From Actinomycetes bacterium (GTDB taxonomy: Bacteria; Actinomycetota; Acidimicrobiia; Acidimicrobiales; GCA-2861595): a DNA stretch of 64,000 nucleotides. The translations under genes and the position numbers were made by a program. The DNA is taken from contig JAHFUS010000002.1 in NCBI GenBank assembly GCA_023264975.1, positions 1 to 64,000 of the forward strand, read 5' to 3'. Below the pieces are notes generated by a model. That model saw only the letters and a list, made by a program, of their open reading frames with translations. It was not told the origin of the DNA and searched no databases. Positions 46,233 through 55,635 of this stretch are shown piece by piece. Numbering within the stretch: position 1 is the first letter of the stretch; the number at the start of each line of letters is the position of its first letter.

Positions 46233-47570
46233 TCAGCCGGCGGTGGGGACGGGCCGGTCCTGCTCGTGCGTGGCGGAGTCTGCGGCGACGATCATGCCGG
46301 CCGCCACCGTCACGTTCGTGTCCTCGTCCACGAGGATGAAGCTACCCGTGCTGCGGTTGGCACGGTAGGCATCGAACACCAGGTCGTCGCTCAGCGTCAG
46401 CGCCACGCTGCCGATGTCGTTCGGCCCGAGGGCGGTGGCGGGGGCATGGTCGAGCGTCTCGATGTCGAGGCGGTAGTGGAGGTCGGCTACCACGGCCGTG
46501 GTCCAGCGGCTCGTCTGCTTGAGCCGGTACCGGGCGCCCACCACCAGGGGGGCGTCGGCCATCCAGCACAGGAGCGCCTCGAGGCAGCGACCCACCTGGG
46601 GCTCGGCGCCCTGCAGGGCGATGGTGTCGCCCCGGTGGACCTCGACGGGGTCGGCCAGGCGCACCGTGATGGCGGCGCCGGCCGCCGCCTCGTCGACCGG
46701 GCCGGACAGGGCGTCGATGGAGGCGACGGCGGACGTGGCTCCGCCGGGCAACACCACGACCTTGTCGCCCGTGCGCAGCGTGCCGGCGACCAACTGGCCT
46801 GCGTACCCCGGATGCCGGGGGCCGCCGTTGGCGTTGCCGTTCGGGCCCTCGTCGGCGGCCACGGCCGGCACGGCGACCCACTGCACCGGCAGGCGGGCGG
46901 CAAGGTTGTGGGCCGGGTCATCGAGCGGCACCTCTTCGAGGTATTGCAGCAGGGGAGGGCCGTAGTACCACGGCATGTGGTCGGACGGGTCCACCACGTT
47001 GTCGCCGAGCTTGGCCGACATGGGGATGAAGGTGAGCGACGGCTCGTCGAAGCGGTTGACGAAGGCGGTGAGCTCCTCGCAGATGCGGGTGAACACCGCC
47101 TCGTCCCAGTCGACCAGGTCCATCTTGTTGACGGCCACCACCACATGCGGCAGGTGGAGCATCGACGCGATGACAGCGTGGCGCCGGGTCTGCTCGAGGA
47201 CGCCGTTGCGGGCGTCGACGAGCACCACGGCCAGGTCTGCATTGGATGCGCCGGTGACCATGTTGCGGGTGTACTCGAAGTGACCCGGCGTGTCGGTGAG
47301 CACGAAGCGGCGGCGGGGCGTGGCGAAGTAGCGGTAGGCCACGTCGATGGTGATGCCCTGGTCGCGCTCGGCCCGCAGGCCGTCGGTGAGCATTGCCAGG
47401 TTCACGCCGTCGTGGCCGCGCGCCGCGCTGGCGTGGGTGACGGCTGCGACCTGGTCCTCGAGGATGGCCTTGGCGTCCCACAGGAGACGCCCGATGAGGG
47501 TGCTCTTGCCGTCGTCCACCGAGCCCGCCGTGGCCACCCGCAGGAGGCCTGCTTCTGCGTCGACGCTCAC
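46233..47570 (-). CDS. cysN: Sulfate adenylyltransferase GTPase subunit 1
   Basis: GSVDDGKSTLIGRLL; DTPGHFEYTRNMVTGASNADLAVVLVDARNG. Confidence 0.96.
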   Translation of the reverse strand: MSVDAEAGLLRVATAGSVDDGKSTLIGRLLWDAKAILEDQVAAVTHASAARGHDGVNLAMLTDGLRAERDQGITIDVAYRYFATPRRRFVLTDTPGHFEYTRNMVTGASNADLAVVLVDARNGVLEQTRRHAVIASMLHLPHVVVAVNKMDLVDWDEAVFTRICEELTAFVNRFDEPSLTFIPMSAKLGDNVVDPSDHMPWYYGPPLLQYLEEVPLDDPAHNLAARLPVQWVAVPAVAADEGPNGNANGGPRHPGYAGQLVAGTLRTGDKVVVLPGGATSAVASIDALSGPVDEAAAGAAITVRLADPVEVHRGDTIALQGAEPQVGRCLEALLCWMADAPLVVGARYRLKQTSRWTTAVVADLHYRLDIETLDHAPATALGPNDIGSVALTLSDDLVFDAYRANRSTGSFILVDEDTNVTVAAGMIVAADSATHEQDRPVPTAG

Positions 47571-47574
47571 CGGC

Positions 47575-48540
47575 TTAGAAATACCCTTCCTTCTTGCGGT
47601 CCTCCATGGCGGCCTCGGAGAAGCGGTCGTCGGCGCGGGTGGCGCCCCGCTCGGTAACCCGGGTCATGGCCAGCTCGTCGATGATCTCGGCCACGGTGGC
47701 GGCAGAGGAGCGCACGGCGCCGGTGCACGACATGTCGCCCACCGTGCGGTAGCGGACGGTGTCCTCGAAGGGCACCTCGTCGCCCCGCGGGACCACCTGG
47801 GGGCACACGGCCAGCAGCATGCCGTCGCGCTCGAGCACGGTGCGACGGTGGGCGAAGTACATGGACGGCAGCTCGATGCCCTCGCGGGAGATGTACTCCC
47901 ACACGTCGAGCTCGGTCCAGTTGGAGATGGGGAAGGCCCGCATGTGCTCGCCGGCGTGGATGCGCCCGTTGTAGATGCTCCACGGCTCGGGCCGCTGGCC
48001 GGACGGGTCCCACTGGCCGGCCTTGTTGCGAAACGAGAACACCCGCTCCTTGGCCCGTGCCTTCTCCTCGTCGCGGCGCCCGCCGCCGAGGCAGACGTCG
48101 AAGCCGTGGGAGGCCACGGCGTCGAGCAGGGTGGTGGCCTGGAGGCGGTTGCGGCTGCCGCCGGCCTCCTCGGTGGCCCGGCCCTGGTCGATCGTGTCCT
48201 GTACGGAGGCGACGATCAGGCGGTGGCCCTTCCCGGTGGTGCGGTGGTCGCGGAAGGCGAGAACGTCGTCGAAGTTGTGGCCCGTGTCGATGTGCATCAC
48301 CGGGAAGGGGAGGGGGCCAGGTGCGAAGGCCTTCTCGGCCAGGTGCAGCAGGACGGCGGAGTCCTTGCCGCCACTGAACAGCAGGACGGGGCGAGCGAAC
48401 TCGGCCGCCACCTCGCGCAGGATGAACACCGCCTCCGCCTCGAGGGCGTCGAGGTGGTTGGGAGCGGGCCGGGTGGCGGCAGCGGCCTCCAGGTCGAGCT
48501 CGTCGAGGAACAGGCTGTCGAGTGGTGTGGTGGTGGTCAT
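47575..48540 (-). CDS. cysD: Sulfate adenylyltransferase subunit 2
   Basis: LFSGGKDSAVLLHLAEKAF; FPISNWTELDVWEYI; ERGATRADDRFSEAAMEDRKKEGYF. Confidence 0.97.
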   Translation of the reverse strand: MTTTTPLDSLFLDELDLEAAAATRPAPNHLDALEAEAVFILREVAAEFARPVLLFSGGKDSAVLLHLAEKAFAPGPLPFPVMHIDTGHNFDDVLAFRDHRTTGKGHRLIVASVQDTIDQGRATEEAGGSRNRLQATTLLDAVASHGFDVCLGGGRRDEEKARAKERVFSFRNKAGQWDPSGQRPEPWSIYNGRIHAGEHMRAFPISNWTELDVWEYISREGIELPSMYFAHRRTVLERDGMLLAVCPQVVPRGDEVPFEDTVRYRTVGDMSCTGAVRSSAATVAEIIDELAMTRVTERGATRADDRFSEAAMEDRKKEGYF

Positions 48541-48572
48541 CGGGCCGCCCTCCCGCGGCGGGGATCGCTCAT
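48537..48572 (-). CDS. Candidate 11-aa mini-ORF overlapping the cysD start (MSDPRRGRAAR)
   Basis: ATG 10 nt after the cysH stop; TGA overlaps cysD ATG as ATGA. Confidence 0.35.
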   Translation of the reverse strand: MSDPRRGRAAR

Positions 48573-48582
48573 GGTCTCCGGC

Positions 48583-49272
48583 CTATGCATGGAGGCCGCA
48601 CTCGGTCTTGTCCTTGCCGGACCAGCGCCCGGCACGGGGGTCCTCGCCCGGGGCCACCGGACGGGTGCACGGCCAGCAGCCCACCGACGGGTAGCCCCGC
48701 TCGGTGAGGGGGTTGACCGGCAGGTCGTGGTCGGCGATGTAGCCGGCCATGTCGCCGTCGGTCCATGCCGCCAGCGGGTTCAGCTTCACCATGCTGCGGG
48801 CCAGGTCCCACGACACCACCGGGGCGTTGGCCCGGGTTGGTGCGTCGACCCGGCGCAGGCCGGTGATCCACGCCGCCTTGCCGGCGAGGGCGCGGGCCAG
48901 CGGCTCCACCTTGCGGACACCGCAGCAGCCCTCGACGTCGGCCTGCCAGCGGTTGTCGGGCGCCACGTCGGGGAGCGGGCTCACGACCCGGAGGTTGAGG
49001 TCATAGCGGCGGCGCACCTCCTCCACGAACCACAGCGTCTCGGCGAAGTGGTACTGGGTGTCGAGAAACACGACCTCGATGCCCGGGGCGGCCTTCTCGG
49101 CGATGTCGATGAGAACGGCGTCCTGGAACGAGCCGGCGATCACCAGGCTGTCGCCGAAGCGGTCGGCCGCCCACCGGACGGCGGCGCCGGCGGGCATCGC
49201 CTCCAGCCGGGCCGACTCGGCGGCCAGCTCGGCCAGGTCGGGAACCGCGGAGGGGGCGGTGGCCGCTCTCAT
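48583..49272 (-). CDS. cysH: Assimilatory adenylylsulfate (APS) reductase, Fe-S type
   Basis: IAGSFQDAVLIDIAEKAAPGIEVVFLDTQYHFAETL; CC (GCCGVRK), CxxC (GCWPCTRP), C-terminal ECGLHA. Confidence 0.95.
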   Translation of the reverse strand: MRAATAPSAVPDLAELAAESARLEAMPAGAAVRWAADRFGDSLVIAGSFQDAVLIDIAEKAAPGIEVVFLDTQYHFAETLWFVEEVRRRYDLNLRVVSPLPDVAPDNRWQADVEGCCGVRKVEPLARALAGKAAWITGLRRVDAPTRANAPVVSWDLARSMVKLNPLAAWTDGDMAGYIADHDLPVNPLTERGYPSVGCWPCTRPVAPGEDPRAGRWSGKDKTECGLHA

Positions 49273-49340
49273 CGGTGCGCCATCCCTTCGCCTGTCGCCC
49301 CACTGGGCTGCCTGGTGGACCGTCCTCCCGGGCCGCTCAT
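49269..49340 (-). CDS. Candidate 23-aa mini-ORF bridging sir and cysH (MSGPGGRSTRQPSGATGEGMAHR)
   Basis: Start overlaps sir stop and stop overlaps cysH start, both as ATGA. Confidence 0.35.
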   Translation of the reverse strand: MSGPGGRSTRQPSGATGEGMAHR

Positions 49341-51133
49341 GACCCGGCGCACTCCCCGGCGCCGACCTCGGCCACGTAGGGGCCCTGCTCGTCGTAGTCG
49401 ACGTAGTAGCTCGGGTCCTCCTCGAAGGGCGGGAAGTGGTCGAGGTCCTGGAGCTCGCCGCCCACGACGTCGGCGCCCCCGGAGCGGGCCAGCCACGTGG
49501 TGAACGTCTCGCCCGCCTCGCGCTCGGCTGCGAATCGGCCGATGACCCGCACGGTGGCGGCGCCGACCGCCTTGGCCGGCAGCTTGACCGTCTTGCGGCC
49601 GAACTCGATGCTCTCCACGCCGACGTGGCCGCCTAGCAGCATCTGGTAGCCCGGCGCCGCCCGTTTGTGGGCGCGGCGCTCGATGCCGACGAACCCGATG
49701 TCGGCCACGTGGTGCTGGCCGCACGAGTTGGTGCAGCCGGAGATGTTGATGCGCACGCCGCCCACGTCGGCCAGGCCGGCCTCCTCCAGGGCGGCGCCGA
49801 TGGCGTCGGCCAGGCCGCGGGACTGGGTGACGGCCAGGTTGCAGGTGTCGGCGCCCGGGCAGCTCACCACGTCACGCGCCAGCTCGGCGCCCGGCTCGGC
49901 CATGCCCAGCACGGACAGGCGGGCGTGGAGTGTGGGCAGCTGCTCCTCGGTGAGGCCCCGAAACACGAAGTTCTGGCGGTTGGTGACCCGCACCTCGATG
50001 CCGAGCTCGCGCTGGAGGGCGGCGACGGCGCGGAACTGGTCCGAGGTGATGTCGCCCAGGCGGGCGTAGGCGTAGGCCGAGACGGTGCCCTTGGCGTTGC
50101 CCCGCACTACGTTGGCGTTCTCCCAGCGGACGTAGGGGTCGCGGCTGGTGAACACCACGTCGTGGCCCCAGCCCATGGGCGTGGGGGAGGTGGTGGCGGA
50201 CGTGCCGGCCGGGGCGTCACCGTGCTCGGCCACGTAGTCGGGCAGGTCGGGCGACCAGGTGGTGGCGGCCAGCAGGAGCTTGCGCTCCTTGACGATCCGG
50301 GTACGGACCTCGTCGGCGCCCATGGTGTCGACCAGCCACTTCATGCGGGCCCGCAGCTTGTTGTCGCGGTTGCCGTAGTGGTCGAAGGTGCGCAGCAGGG
50401 CCTCGAGGGTGGGGATCAGCTGCTCGCGGGGCGTGAACTCCTCGAGGGCCACGGCCGGGTGCGGGTTGGCGCCCAGGCCGCCGGCGAAGAACACCCGGAA
50501 GCCGGCTTCCACCGTGCCGTCGGGCTTCGGGCGGTTGACGGCGATGACGCCGGCGTCGTTGAACATGGCCTGGCCGCAGTCGGTGACGCAGCCCGAGAAG
50601 TTGATCTTGAACTTGCGGGGAAGGCGTTGTGCGTAGGGGTTGCGCAGGAAGTGGCGGAAGGCGGCCTCGGCCCACGGGCTGATGTCCAGCACCTCGTAGG
50701 GGCAGGCGCCGGCCAGGTGGCAGCCGGTGATGTTGCGCACCGTGTCGCCGCACGCCTCGCGGGTGGTGAGGCCGACCGAGGCGAGGTCGCGCAGCACGGC
50801 GGGGATCTGCTCCAGCTGGACGAAGTGGAACTGGAGGTTCTGGCGGGTGGTGATGTGGCCCCACCCCCGCGAGTAGGTGTCGCCCACGTGGGCCAGCATC
50901 TCCAGCTGCTCGGGCCGAAGGGCGCCGTACGGCGCCTTCACCCGGACCATCTGGTTGTGCCCGCCCTGGCGCTGGCCGTACACGCCGTTGTTGAGGCGGA
51001 AGATGCGGAAGCGGTCTTCTTCGAGGTCGCCGGCCAGGTACTGCGCGAGCATGCGCTCGAACTTCTCGATGTCGGCCAGCGCCTCGGGACTGATTGCCCC
51101 AGGGCCCACCTCCACGTCGATTGTCTGGCTCAT
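49337..51133 (-). CDS. sir: Ferredoxin-type nitrite/sulfite reductase (sulfite by context)
   Basis: CPGADTCNLAVTQSRGLADAI; INISGCTNSCGQHHVADIGFVG; context cysH/cysD/cysN. Confidence 0.93.
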   Translation of the reverse strand: MSQTIDVEVGPGAISPEALADIEKFERMLAQYLAGDLEEDRFRIFRLNNGVYGQRQGGHNQMVRVKAPYGALRPEQLEMLAHVGDTYSRGWGHITTRQNLQFHFVQLEQIPAVLRDLASVGLTTREACGDTVRNITGCHLAGACPYEVLDISPWAEAAFRHFLRNPYAQRLPRKFKINFSGCVTDCGQAMFNDAGVIAVNRPKPDGTVEAGFRVFFAGGLGANPHPAVALEEFTPREQLIPTLEALLRTFDHYGNRDNKLRARMKWLVDTMGADEVRTRIVKERKLLLAATTWSPDLPDYVAEHGDAPAGTSATTSPTPMGWGHDVVFTSRDPYVRWENANVVRGNAKGTVSAYAYARLGDITSDQFRAVAALQRELGIEVRVTNRQNFVFRGLTEEQLPTLHARLSVLGMAEPGAELARDVVSCPGADTCNLAVTQSRGLADAIGAALEEAGLADVGGVRINISGCTNSCGQHHVADIGFVGIERRAHKRAAPGYQMLLGGHVGVESIEFGRKTVKLPAKAVGAATVRVIGRFAAEREAGETFTTWLARSGGADVVGGELQDLDHFPPFEEDPSYYVDYDEQGPYVAEVGAGECAGS

Positions 51134-51162
51134 CCGAGGCCCTCCTTCCGAGTGACTCTCAT
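51130..51162 (-). CDS. Candidate 10-aa uORF preceding sir (MRVTRKEGLG)
   Basis: Contains GGAGG for sir; stop overlaps sir ATG as ATGA. Confidence 0.35.
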   Translation of the reverse strand: MRVTRKEGLG

Positions 51163-51173
51163 CGTACCGTCAA

Positions 51174-51202
51174 ATTGTGAGAATCCTGATCGGATTCCTC
51201 AA
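51174..51202 (-). promoter_or_regulatory. Putative sir promoter (TTGAGG-17-CACAAT) with palindrome GAATCC-TGATC-GGATTC in the spacer
   Basis: Palindrome 51181-51197; -35-like 51202-51197 and -10-like 51179-51174 on the minus strand; larger imperfect TTGTGAG...CTCAACAA symmetry. Confidence 0.45.
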
Positions 51203-51298
51203 CAATTGCTCGCCGGGCCCGCTCGGCGCCAATCCGGGTGGATACATGACTTAACCAATCAGATTTGTGGTGAAGCCGCCTTCGTCGGTACCGTGGAG

Positions 51299-51320
51299 TT
51301 CCCAACGGAATCAGTTGGAA
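51299..51320. promoter_or_regulatory. Inverted repeat TTCCcAAC-N7-GTTGGAA upstream of the sulfate-binding protein gene
   Basis: Near-perfect dyad about 24 nt before the ATG at 51344. Confidence 0.35.
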
Positions 51321-51343
51321 TGAGAGATGCCCGGGAGGAACCG

Positions 51344-52396
51344 ATGAGAACCCGCTGGACCACCACGCTGGCGGTGCTGCTGAGCGTGACCGCAGCGGCG
51401 GCGTGCGGCGGGGACAGCGGCTCCGACACGGCTCGCTCGACGACCGCTGCGGCCGGCGGCGGCGGCGATGTGGTCGCCGCCCTGCCCGCCGCCGAGCTGG
51501 CCCTGGTCGCCTACTCCACCCCCCAGGAGGCCTACGACCAGATCACCAAGGCCTTCTCCAAGACGCCCCAGGGCAGGAACATCACCTTCGCCAAGTCCTA
51601 CGGCAGCTCCGGCGACCAGAGCAGGGCCGTCGAGTCCGGCCTCACGGCCGACGTGGTCGCCTTCTCCCTCGAGCCCGACATGACCCGTCTGGTGAACAAG
51701 GGCCTGGTCGCCGCGGACTGGAACACCGGCGAGCACAAGGGGATGATCACCGAGTCGCTGTCGGTGTTCGTGGTCCGCAAGGGCAACCCCAAGAAGATCA
51801 AGGCCTGGGCCGACCTGGTGAAGCCCGGCGTCGAGGTCCTCACCCCCAACCCGTTCACCTCGGGCGGCGCCCGCTGGAACGTCATGGCCGCCTACGGGCA
51901 GGCCAGCGCGGGCGACAAGATCGAAGCGGACGGCATCTCGTACCTGGAGAAGCTGTTCGCCAACGTTGCGGTGCAGGACGACAGCGCCCGCAAGTCGCTG
52001 CAGACCTTCACGTCCGGCAAGGGCGACGTGCTGCTGGCCTACGAGAACGAGGCGATCTTCGCCCAGCGGAAGAACCAGCCCATCGACTACGTGGTGCCCG
52101 ACGACACGATCCTGATCGAGAACCCCGTGGCCGTCACCGCGTCGTCGAAGCATCCCGAGCAGGCCAAGGCGTTCGTCGAGTACCTCCAGGGTGCGCAAGC
52201 CCAGGCGATCTTCGCCAAGAACGGGTACCGCCCGGTGCTCGACGGCGTGAAGGCCCCGTACGACTTCCCGAAGCCTTCCGCTCTGTTCGACATCACCACC
52301 TTCGGCACCTGGGCCGACGTCTCCAAGAGGTTCTTCGACCCCGCCGGGAGCGTGATGGCCGACGTGGAGCGCAAGATCGGCGTCTCGGTTGGCTGA
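51344..52396 (+). CDS. Sulfate ABC transporter substrate-binding lipoprotein
   Basis: Lipobox AAAACGG; VAYSTPQEAYDQITKAF; SYGSSGDQSRAVESGLTADVVAFSLEPDM; NPFTSGGARWNVMAAYG. Confidence 0.94.
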   Translation: MRTRWTTTLAVLLSVTAAAACGGDSGSDTARSTTAAAGGGGDVVAALPAAELALVAYSTPQEAYDQITKAFSKTPQGRNITFAKSYGSSGDQSRAVESGLTADVVAFSLEPDMTRLVNKGLVAADWNTGEHKGMITESLSVFVVRKGNPKKIKAWADLVKPGVEVLTPNPFTSGGARWNVMAAYGQASAGDKIEADGISYLEKLFANVAVQDDSARKSLQTFTSGKGDVLLAYENEAIFAQRKNQPIDYVVPDDTILIENPVAVTASSKHPEQAKAFVEYLQGAQAQAIFAKNGYRPVLDGVKAPYDFPKPSALFDITTFGTWADVSKRFFDPAGSVMADVERKIGVSVG

Positions 52397-53234
52397 CGGG
52401 CCCACCGCCCTCGCCGTCCCCGCCCGCGTAGCTCGCCCACGCGGGCTCGCCGGCCTGGACCGGGGGACGATGTTCGGCGCCGGCCTGGCCACCATGTGGC
52501 TCAGCCTGCTCGTGCTCATCCCCCTCGCCGCCGTCGTGTGGCGAGCGCAGGAGGACGGTGCGGGCGCGTTCTGGGACGCCGTCACCGCGCCGGAGGCGGC
52601 GGCCGCCATCCGCCTCACCGTGGTGGCGTCGTTCATCGTCGCACTGGTGAACGTGGTGTTCGGCACCCTCATCGCGTGGGTCCTCGTGCGGGACGACTTT
52701 CGGGGCAAGCGGATTGTCGAGGCGCTGATCGACCTTCCCTTCGCCCTTCCCACCATCGTCGCCGGCCTGGTGCTGCTGGCCCTCTACGGCGTCGGCAGCC
52801 CGGTCGGCATCACCCTGGCGTACACGCGTGCCGGTGTGGTCGTGGCGCTGCTGTTCGTCACTCTGCCGTTCGTGGTGCGCACCGTGCAGCCCGTCCTGCT
52901 GGAGTTCGACTGGGAGATGGAGGAGGCAGCCGCCTCCCTGGGCGCGAGCCGGCTCACCACCTTCCGCCGGGTCGTGCTGCCCAATCTGCTGCCCGCCATC
53001 TCCGCCGGCACCGCCCTGGCCTTCGCCCGCGCCATCAGCGAGTTCGGGTCGACGGTGCTGATCTCGGGAAACCTGCCGTTCAAGACCAAGGTGGCGGCCG
53101 TGCACATCTACGGCCAGATCGAGACCGACAACACGACAGGCGCGGCCGCCGTGGCCACCGTGCTCCTGGTGGTGGCGCTGGTGGTCCTGGTCGGCCTCGA
53201 CATGCTCCAGCGCTGGGCGGCCCGCCGTGCGTGA
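52389..53234 (+). CDS. cysT: Sulfate ABC transporter permease CysT
   Basis: Binding-protein-dependent permease motif EEAAASLGASRLTTFRRVVLPNLLPAI; cluster context. Confidence 0.94.
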   Translation: MADGPTALAVPARVARPRGLAGLDRGTMFGAGLATMWLSLLVLIPLAAVVWRAQEDGAGAFWDAVTAPEAAAAIRLTVVASFIVALVNVVFGTLIAWVLVRDDFRGKRIVEALIDLPFALPTIVAGLVLLALYGVGSPVGITLAYTRAGVVVALLFVTLPFVVRTVQPVLLEFDWEMEEAAASLGASRLTTFRRVVLPNLLPAISAGTALAFARAISEFGSTVLISGNLPFKTKVAAVHIYGQIETDNTTGAAAVATVLLVVALVVLVGLDMLQRWAARRA

Positions 53235-54036
53235 CGGCCCCCGGCGGTCCCGGCTCGGCCTGCGGGTCGTGGCCCTCGCCTACCTGGCCATGCTCCTGGT
53301 CCTTCCTGTGGGCCTGGTGTTCTGGCGGACGTTCGAGCACGGGGTGGGGCCGGTACTCGACGCCCTCGGTGACCCGTCGGTGCTGCACGCCTTCAAGGTC
53401 ACCGGGATCGTGGCGTTCTGGACGGTGCTGCTCAACACCGTGTTCGGCGTGGGCGTCGCCGTCCTTCTCGTCCGCCACCGGTTTCCCGGCCGACGAGCGC
53501 TCAGCGCCTTCATCGACCTGCCGCTGGCCGTGTCGCCTGTCGTCGTCGGCCTGGCCCTGATCCTCGCCTACGGGAAGTTCGCTCCTATCGGCGGTTGGTT
53601 GGAGGCCCGCGGCATCCAGATGATCTTCGCCCTCCCCGGGATGGTGCTGGCCACCGTGTTCGTGTCGCTGCCGCTCGTGGTGCGGGAAGTGGCGCCGGTG
53701 CTGGAGGAGATCGGTATCGAGCAGGAGCAGGCGGCATGGACGCTCGGCGCCGGCAAGGTGCAGACGTTCAAGCGCATCACCCTCCCGTCCATCCGCTGGG
53801 CGCTGGCCTACGGCGTCGTGCTCACGTTGGCCAGGGCCCTCGGGGAGTACGGCGCTGTGGCCGTGGTGTCCGGCCGGCTGGTCGACAAGACCCAGACCGT
53901 TACGCTCGTGGTCGAGGAGCGCTTCCAGAACTTCGACCAGACCACCGCCTATGCCGCCTCTGTCGCACTGGCGGCGGTGGCCGTCGTGATCCTCGTGGTG
54001 ATCAACTTGTTGCGGCCGGACGAGAGGAACAGATGA
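53227..54036 (+). CDS. cysW: Sulfate ABC transporter permease CysW
   Basis: [41 protein letters not shown]; cluster context. Confidence 0.94.
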   Translation: MRDGPRRSRLGLRVVALAYLAMLLVLPVGLVFWRTFEHGVGPVLDALGDPSVLHAFKVTGIVAFWTVLLNTVFGVGVAVLLVRHRFPGRRALSAFIDLPLAVSPVVVGLALILAYGKFAPIGGWLEARGIQMIFALPGMVLATVFVSLPLVVREVAPVLEEIGIEQEQAAWTLGAGKVQTFKRITLPSIRWALAYGVVLTLARALGEYGAVAVVSGRLVDKTQTVTLVVEERFQNFDQTTAYAASVALAAVAVVILVVINLLRPDERNR

Positions 54037-54998
54037 GCATTCGCGCCACCGGCGTCACCAAGCGGTTCGGCGACTTCGTGGCCCTCGACGACGTGTCGGT
54101 GGAGATCCCCACGGGCTCGCTCACCGCCCTGCTCGGCCCGAGCGGCGGCGGCAAGTCCACCCTGTTGCGCATCATCGCCGGCCTCGAGCAGCCCGACTCC
54201 GGCCGGATCGAGATCGCCGGTGAGGACCACACGACCCTGCCGCCGCAGCGCCGCAACGTGGGCTTCGTGTTCCAGCACTACGCCGCCTTCAAGCACCTGA
54301 GCGTGCGCCGCAACGTGGCGTTCGGCCTCGAGATCCGCAAGCGACCGAAGGACGAGGTGAAGCGCCGGGTCGACGAGCTCCTCCGGCTGGTGCACCTCGA
54401 GCAGTTCGGCGACCGCCTCCCGTCGCAGCTCTCGGGTGGCCAGCGCCAGCGCATGGCCCTCGCCCGGGCGCTGGCCGTCGAGCCGAAGGTCATGCTGCTC
54501 GACGAGCCATTCGGCGCCCTCGACGCCAAGGTGCGCAAGGAGCTGCGGGACTGGTTGCGCCGCCTCCACGACGAGGTCCACGTCACCACCGTGTTCGTCA
54601 CCCACGACCAGGAGGAGGCCATGGACGTGGCCGACGAGATCGTGGTGATCAACAACGGCGTGGTCGAGCAGGTCGGGCCGCCCGACGAGCTCTACGACCG
54701 GCCGGCCAACGACTTCGTCATGAGCTTTCTCGGCCCGGTGACGAGGCTCGGCGGAAAGCTCGTGCGGCCGCACGACCTCGAGGTGTTCTCCGAGCCCGAC
54801 ACCGGCACGGTGCCGGCCACCGTCGTCCGGCTGGTGCGGCTCGGCTTCGAGGTGAAGGTCGACGTGGTGGTGGGCGACGAGGAGCTGTGGGTGCAACTCA
54901 CCAGGGGCGAGGCCGACCGGCTGGCCCTGGGCCCCGGCTCGCCGATCCACCTCCGGGCCCTGGGCGCCGTCTCCCGACCGCCGGCCCGGGCTCACTGA
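54033..54998 (+). CDS. cysA: Sulfate ABC transporter ATPase CysA
   Basis: [42 protein letters not shown]. Confidence 0.96.
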   Translation: MSIRATGVTKRFGDFVALDDVSVEIPTGSLTALLGPSGGGKSTLLRIIAGLEQPDSGRIEIAGEDHTTLPPQRRNVGFVFQHYAAFKHLSVRRNVAFGLEIRKRPKDEVKRRVDELLRLVHLEQFGDRLPSQLSGGQRQRMALARALAVEPKVMLLDEPFGALDAKVRKELRDWLRRLHDEVHVTTVFVTHDQEEAMDVADEIVVINNGVVEQVGPPDELYDRPANDFVMSFLGPVTRLGGKLVRPHDLEVFSEPDTGTVPATVVRLVRLGFEVKVDVVVGDEELWVQLTRGEADRLALGPGSPIHLRALGAVSRPPARAH

Positions 54999-55014
54999 GG
55001 GCTGGCCGCTCCTC

Positions 55015-55482
55015 GTGCGGGTTTCGGCGAGGGTGGATTACGCGGTGCGGGCGCTGGCCGAGCTGGCGGCGGCAGCGGGGGAGGGCCCGGTGAAGGGCGA
55101 CGCCATCGCCGCCCGCCAGGGCGTGCCGGTCAACTTCCTGGAGAACATCCTGGCCGACCTCCGGCGGGCGGGGATCGTGGCCAGCCAGCGGGGCTCGGTC
55201 GGGGGCTACTGGCTGGCCGTGCCGGCTGCCAGCGTCACCGTGGCCGATGTGATCCGCACCGTGGAAGGCCCCCTGGCCGACGTGCGGGGCGAGGCGCTGG
55301 AGGACCTCGACTACCCCGGGCCGGCCGAGACGCTGCGCGACGTGTGGGTCGCCACCCGGGCCAGCCTGCGAGCGGTGCTGGAGCAGGTGACCATCGCCGA
55401 CGTGGCCGGTGGGCAGCTGCCGGCGGCGGTCCGTCGGCTCACCGAGACGGCCGACGCCTGGGTCCGCCGCCCGATGGCGTAA
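55015..55482 (+). CDS. Rrf2-family regulator lacking cysteines (CymR-like)
   Basis: VDYAVRALAELAAAAGEGPVKGDAIAARQGVPVNFLENILADLRRAGIVASQRGSVGGYWLA; adjacent to cysTWA. Confidence 0.9.
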   Translation: MRVSARVDYAVRALAELAAAAGEGPVKGDAIAARQGVPVNFLENILADLRRAGIVASQRGSVGGYWLAVPAASVTVADVIRTVEGPLADVRGEALEDLDYPGPAETLRDVWVATRASLRAVLEQVTIADVAGGQLPAAVRRLTETADAWVRRPMA

Positions 55483-55635
55483 CGCCGGTCGTCACGCTTC
55501 CCGCGGAGCAAACCAGGACCGGGGCCTTCGAAACGGCGGTGTGCCGGATGAACCCGCGATGATCCCCTCCGGGTGAGGGTCGCAGACCGCCGTCGTGCCC
55601 GAGAGGGGCCCGGGGAAGGCCCGTAGCCTGTCTCG

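Noticed and set aside
51130-51162. Poly-cysteine attenuator leader as in mycobacterial sulfur genes
   Set aside because: The uORF exists but encodes MRVTRKEGLG with no Cys codons
51134-51343. SAM or other sulfur-related riboswitch in the sir/sbp divergent region
   Set aside because: Region is AT-richer with dyads but no recognisable riboswitch core
49667-52396. 909-aa plus-strand ORF
   Set aside because: Only the 3' part (from 51344) is the real sulfate-binding protein; the 5' part is antisense to sir
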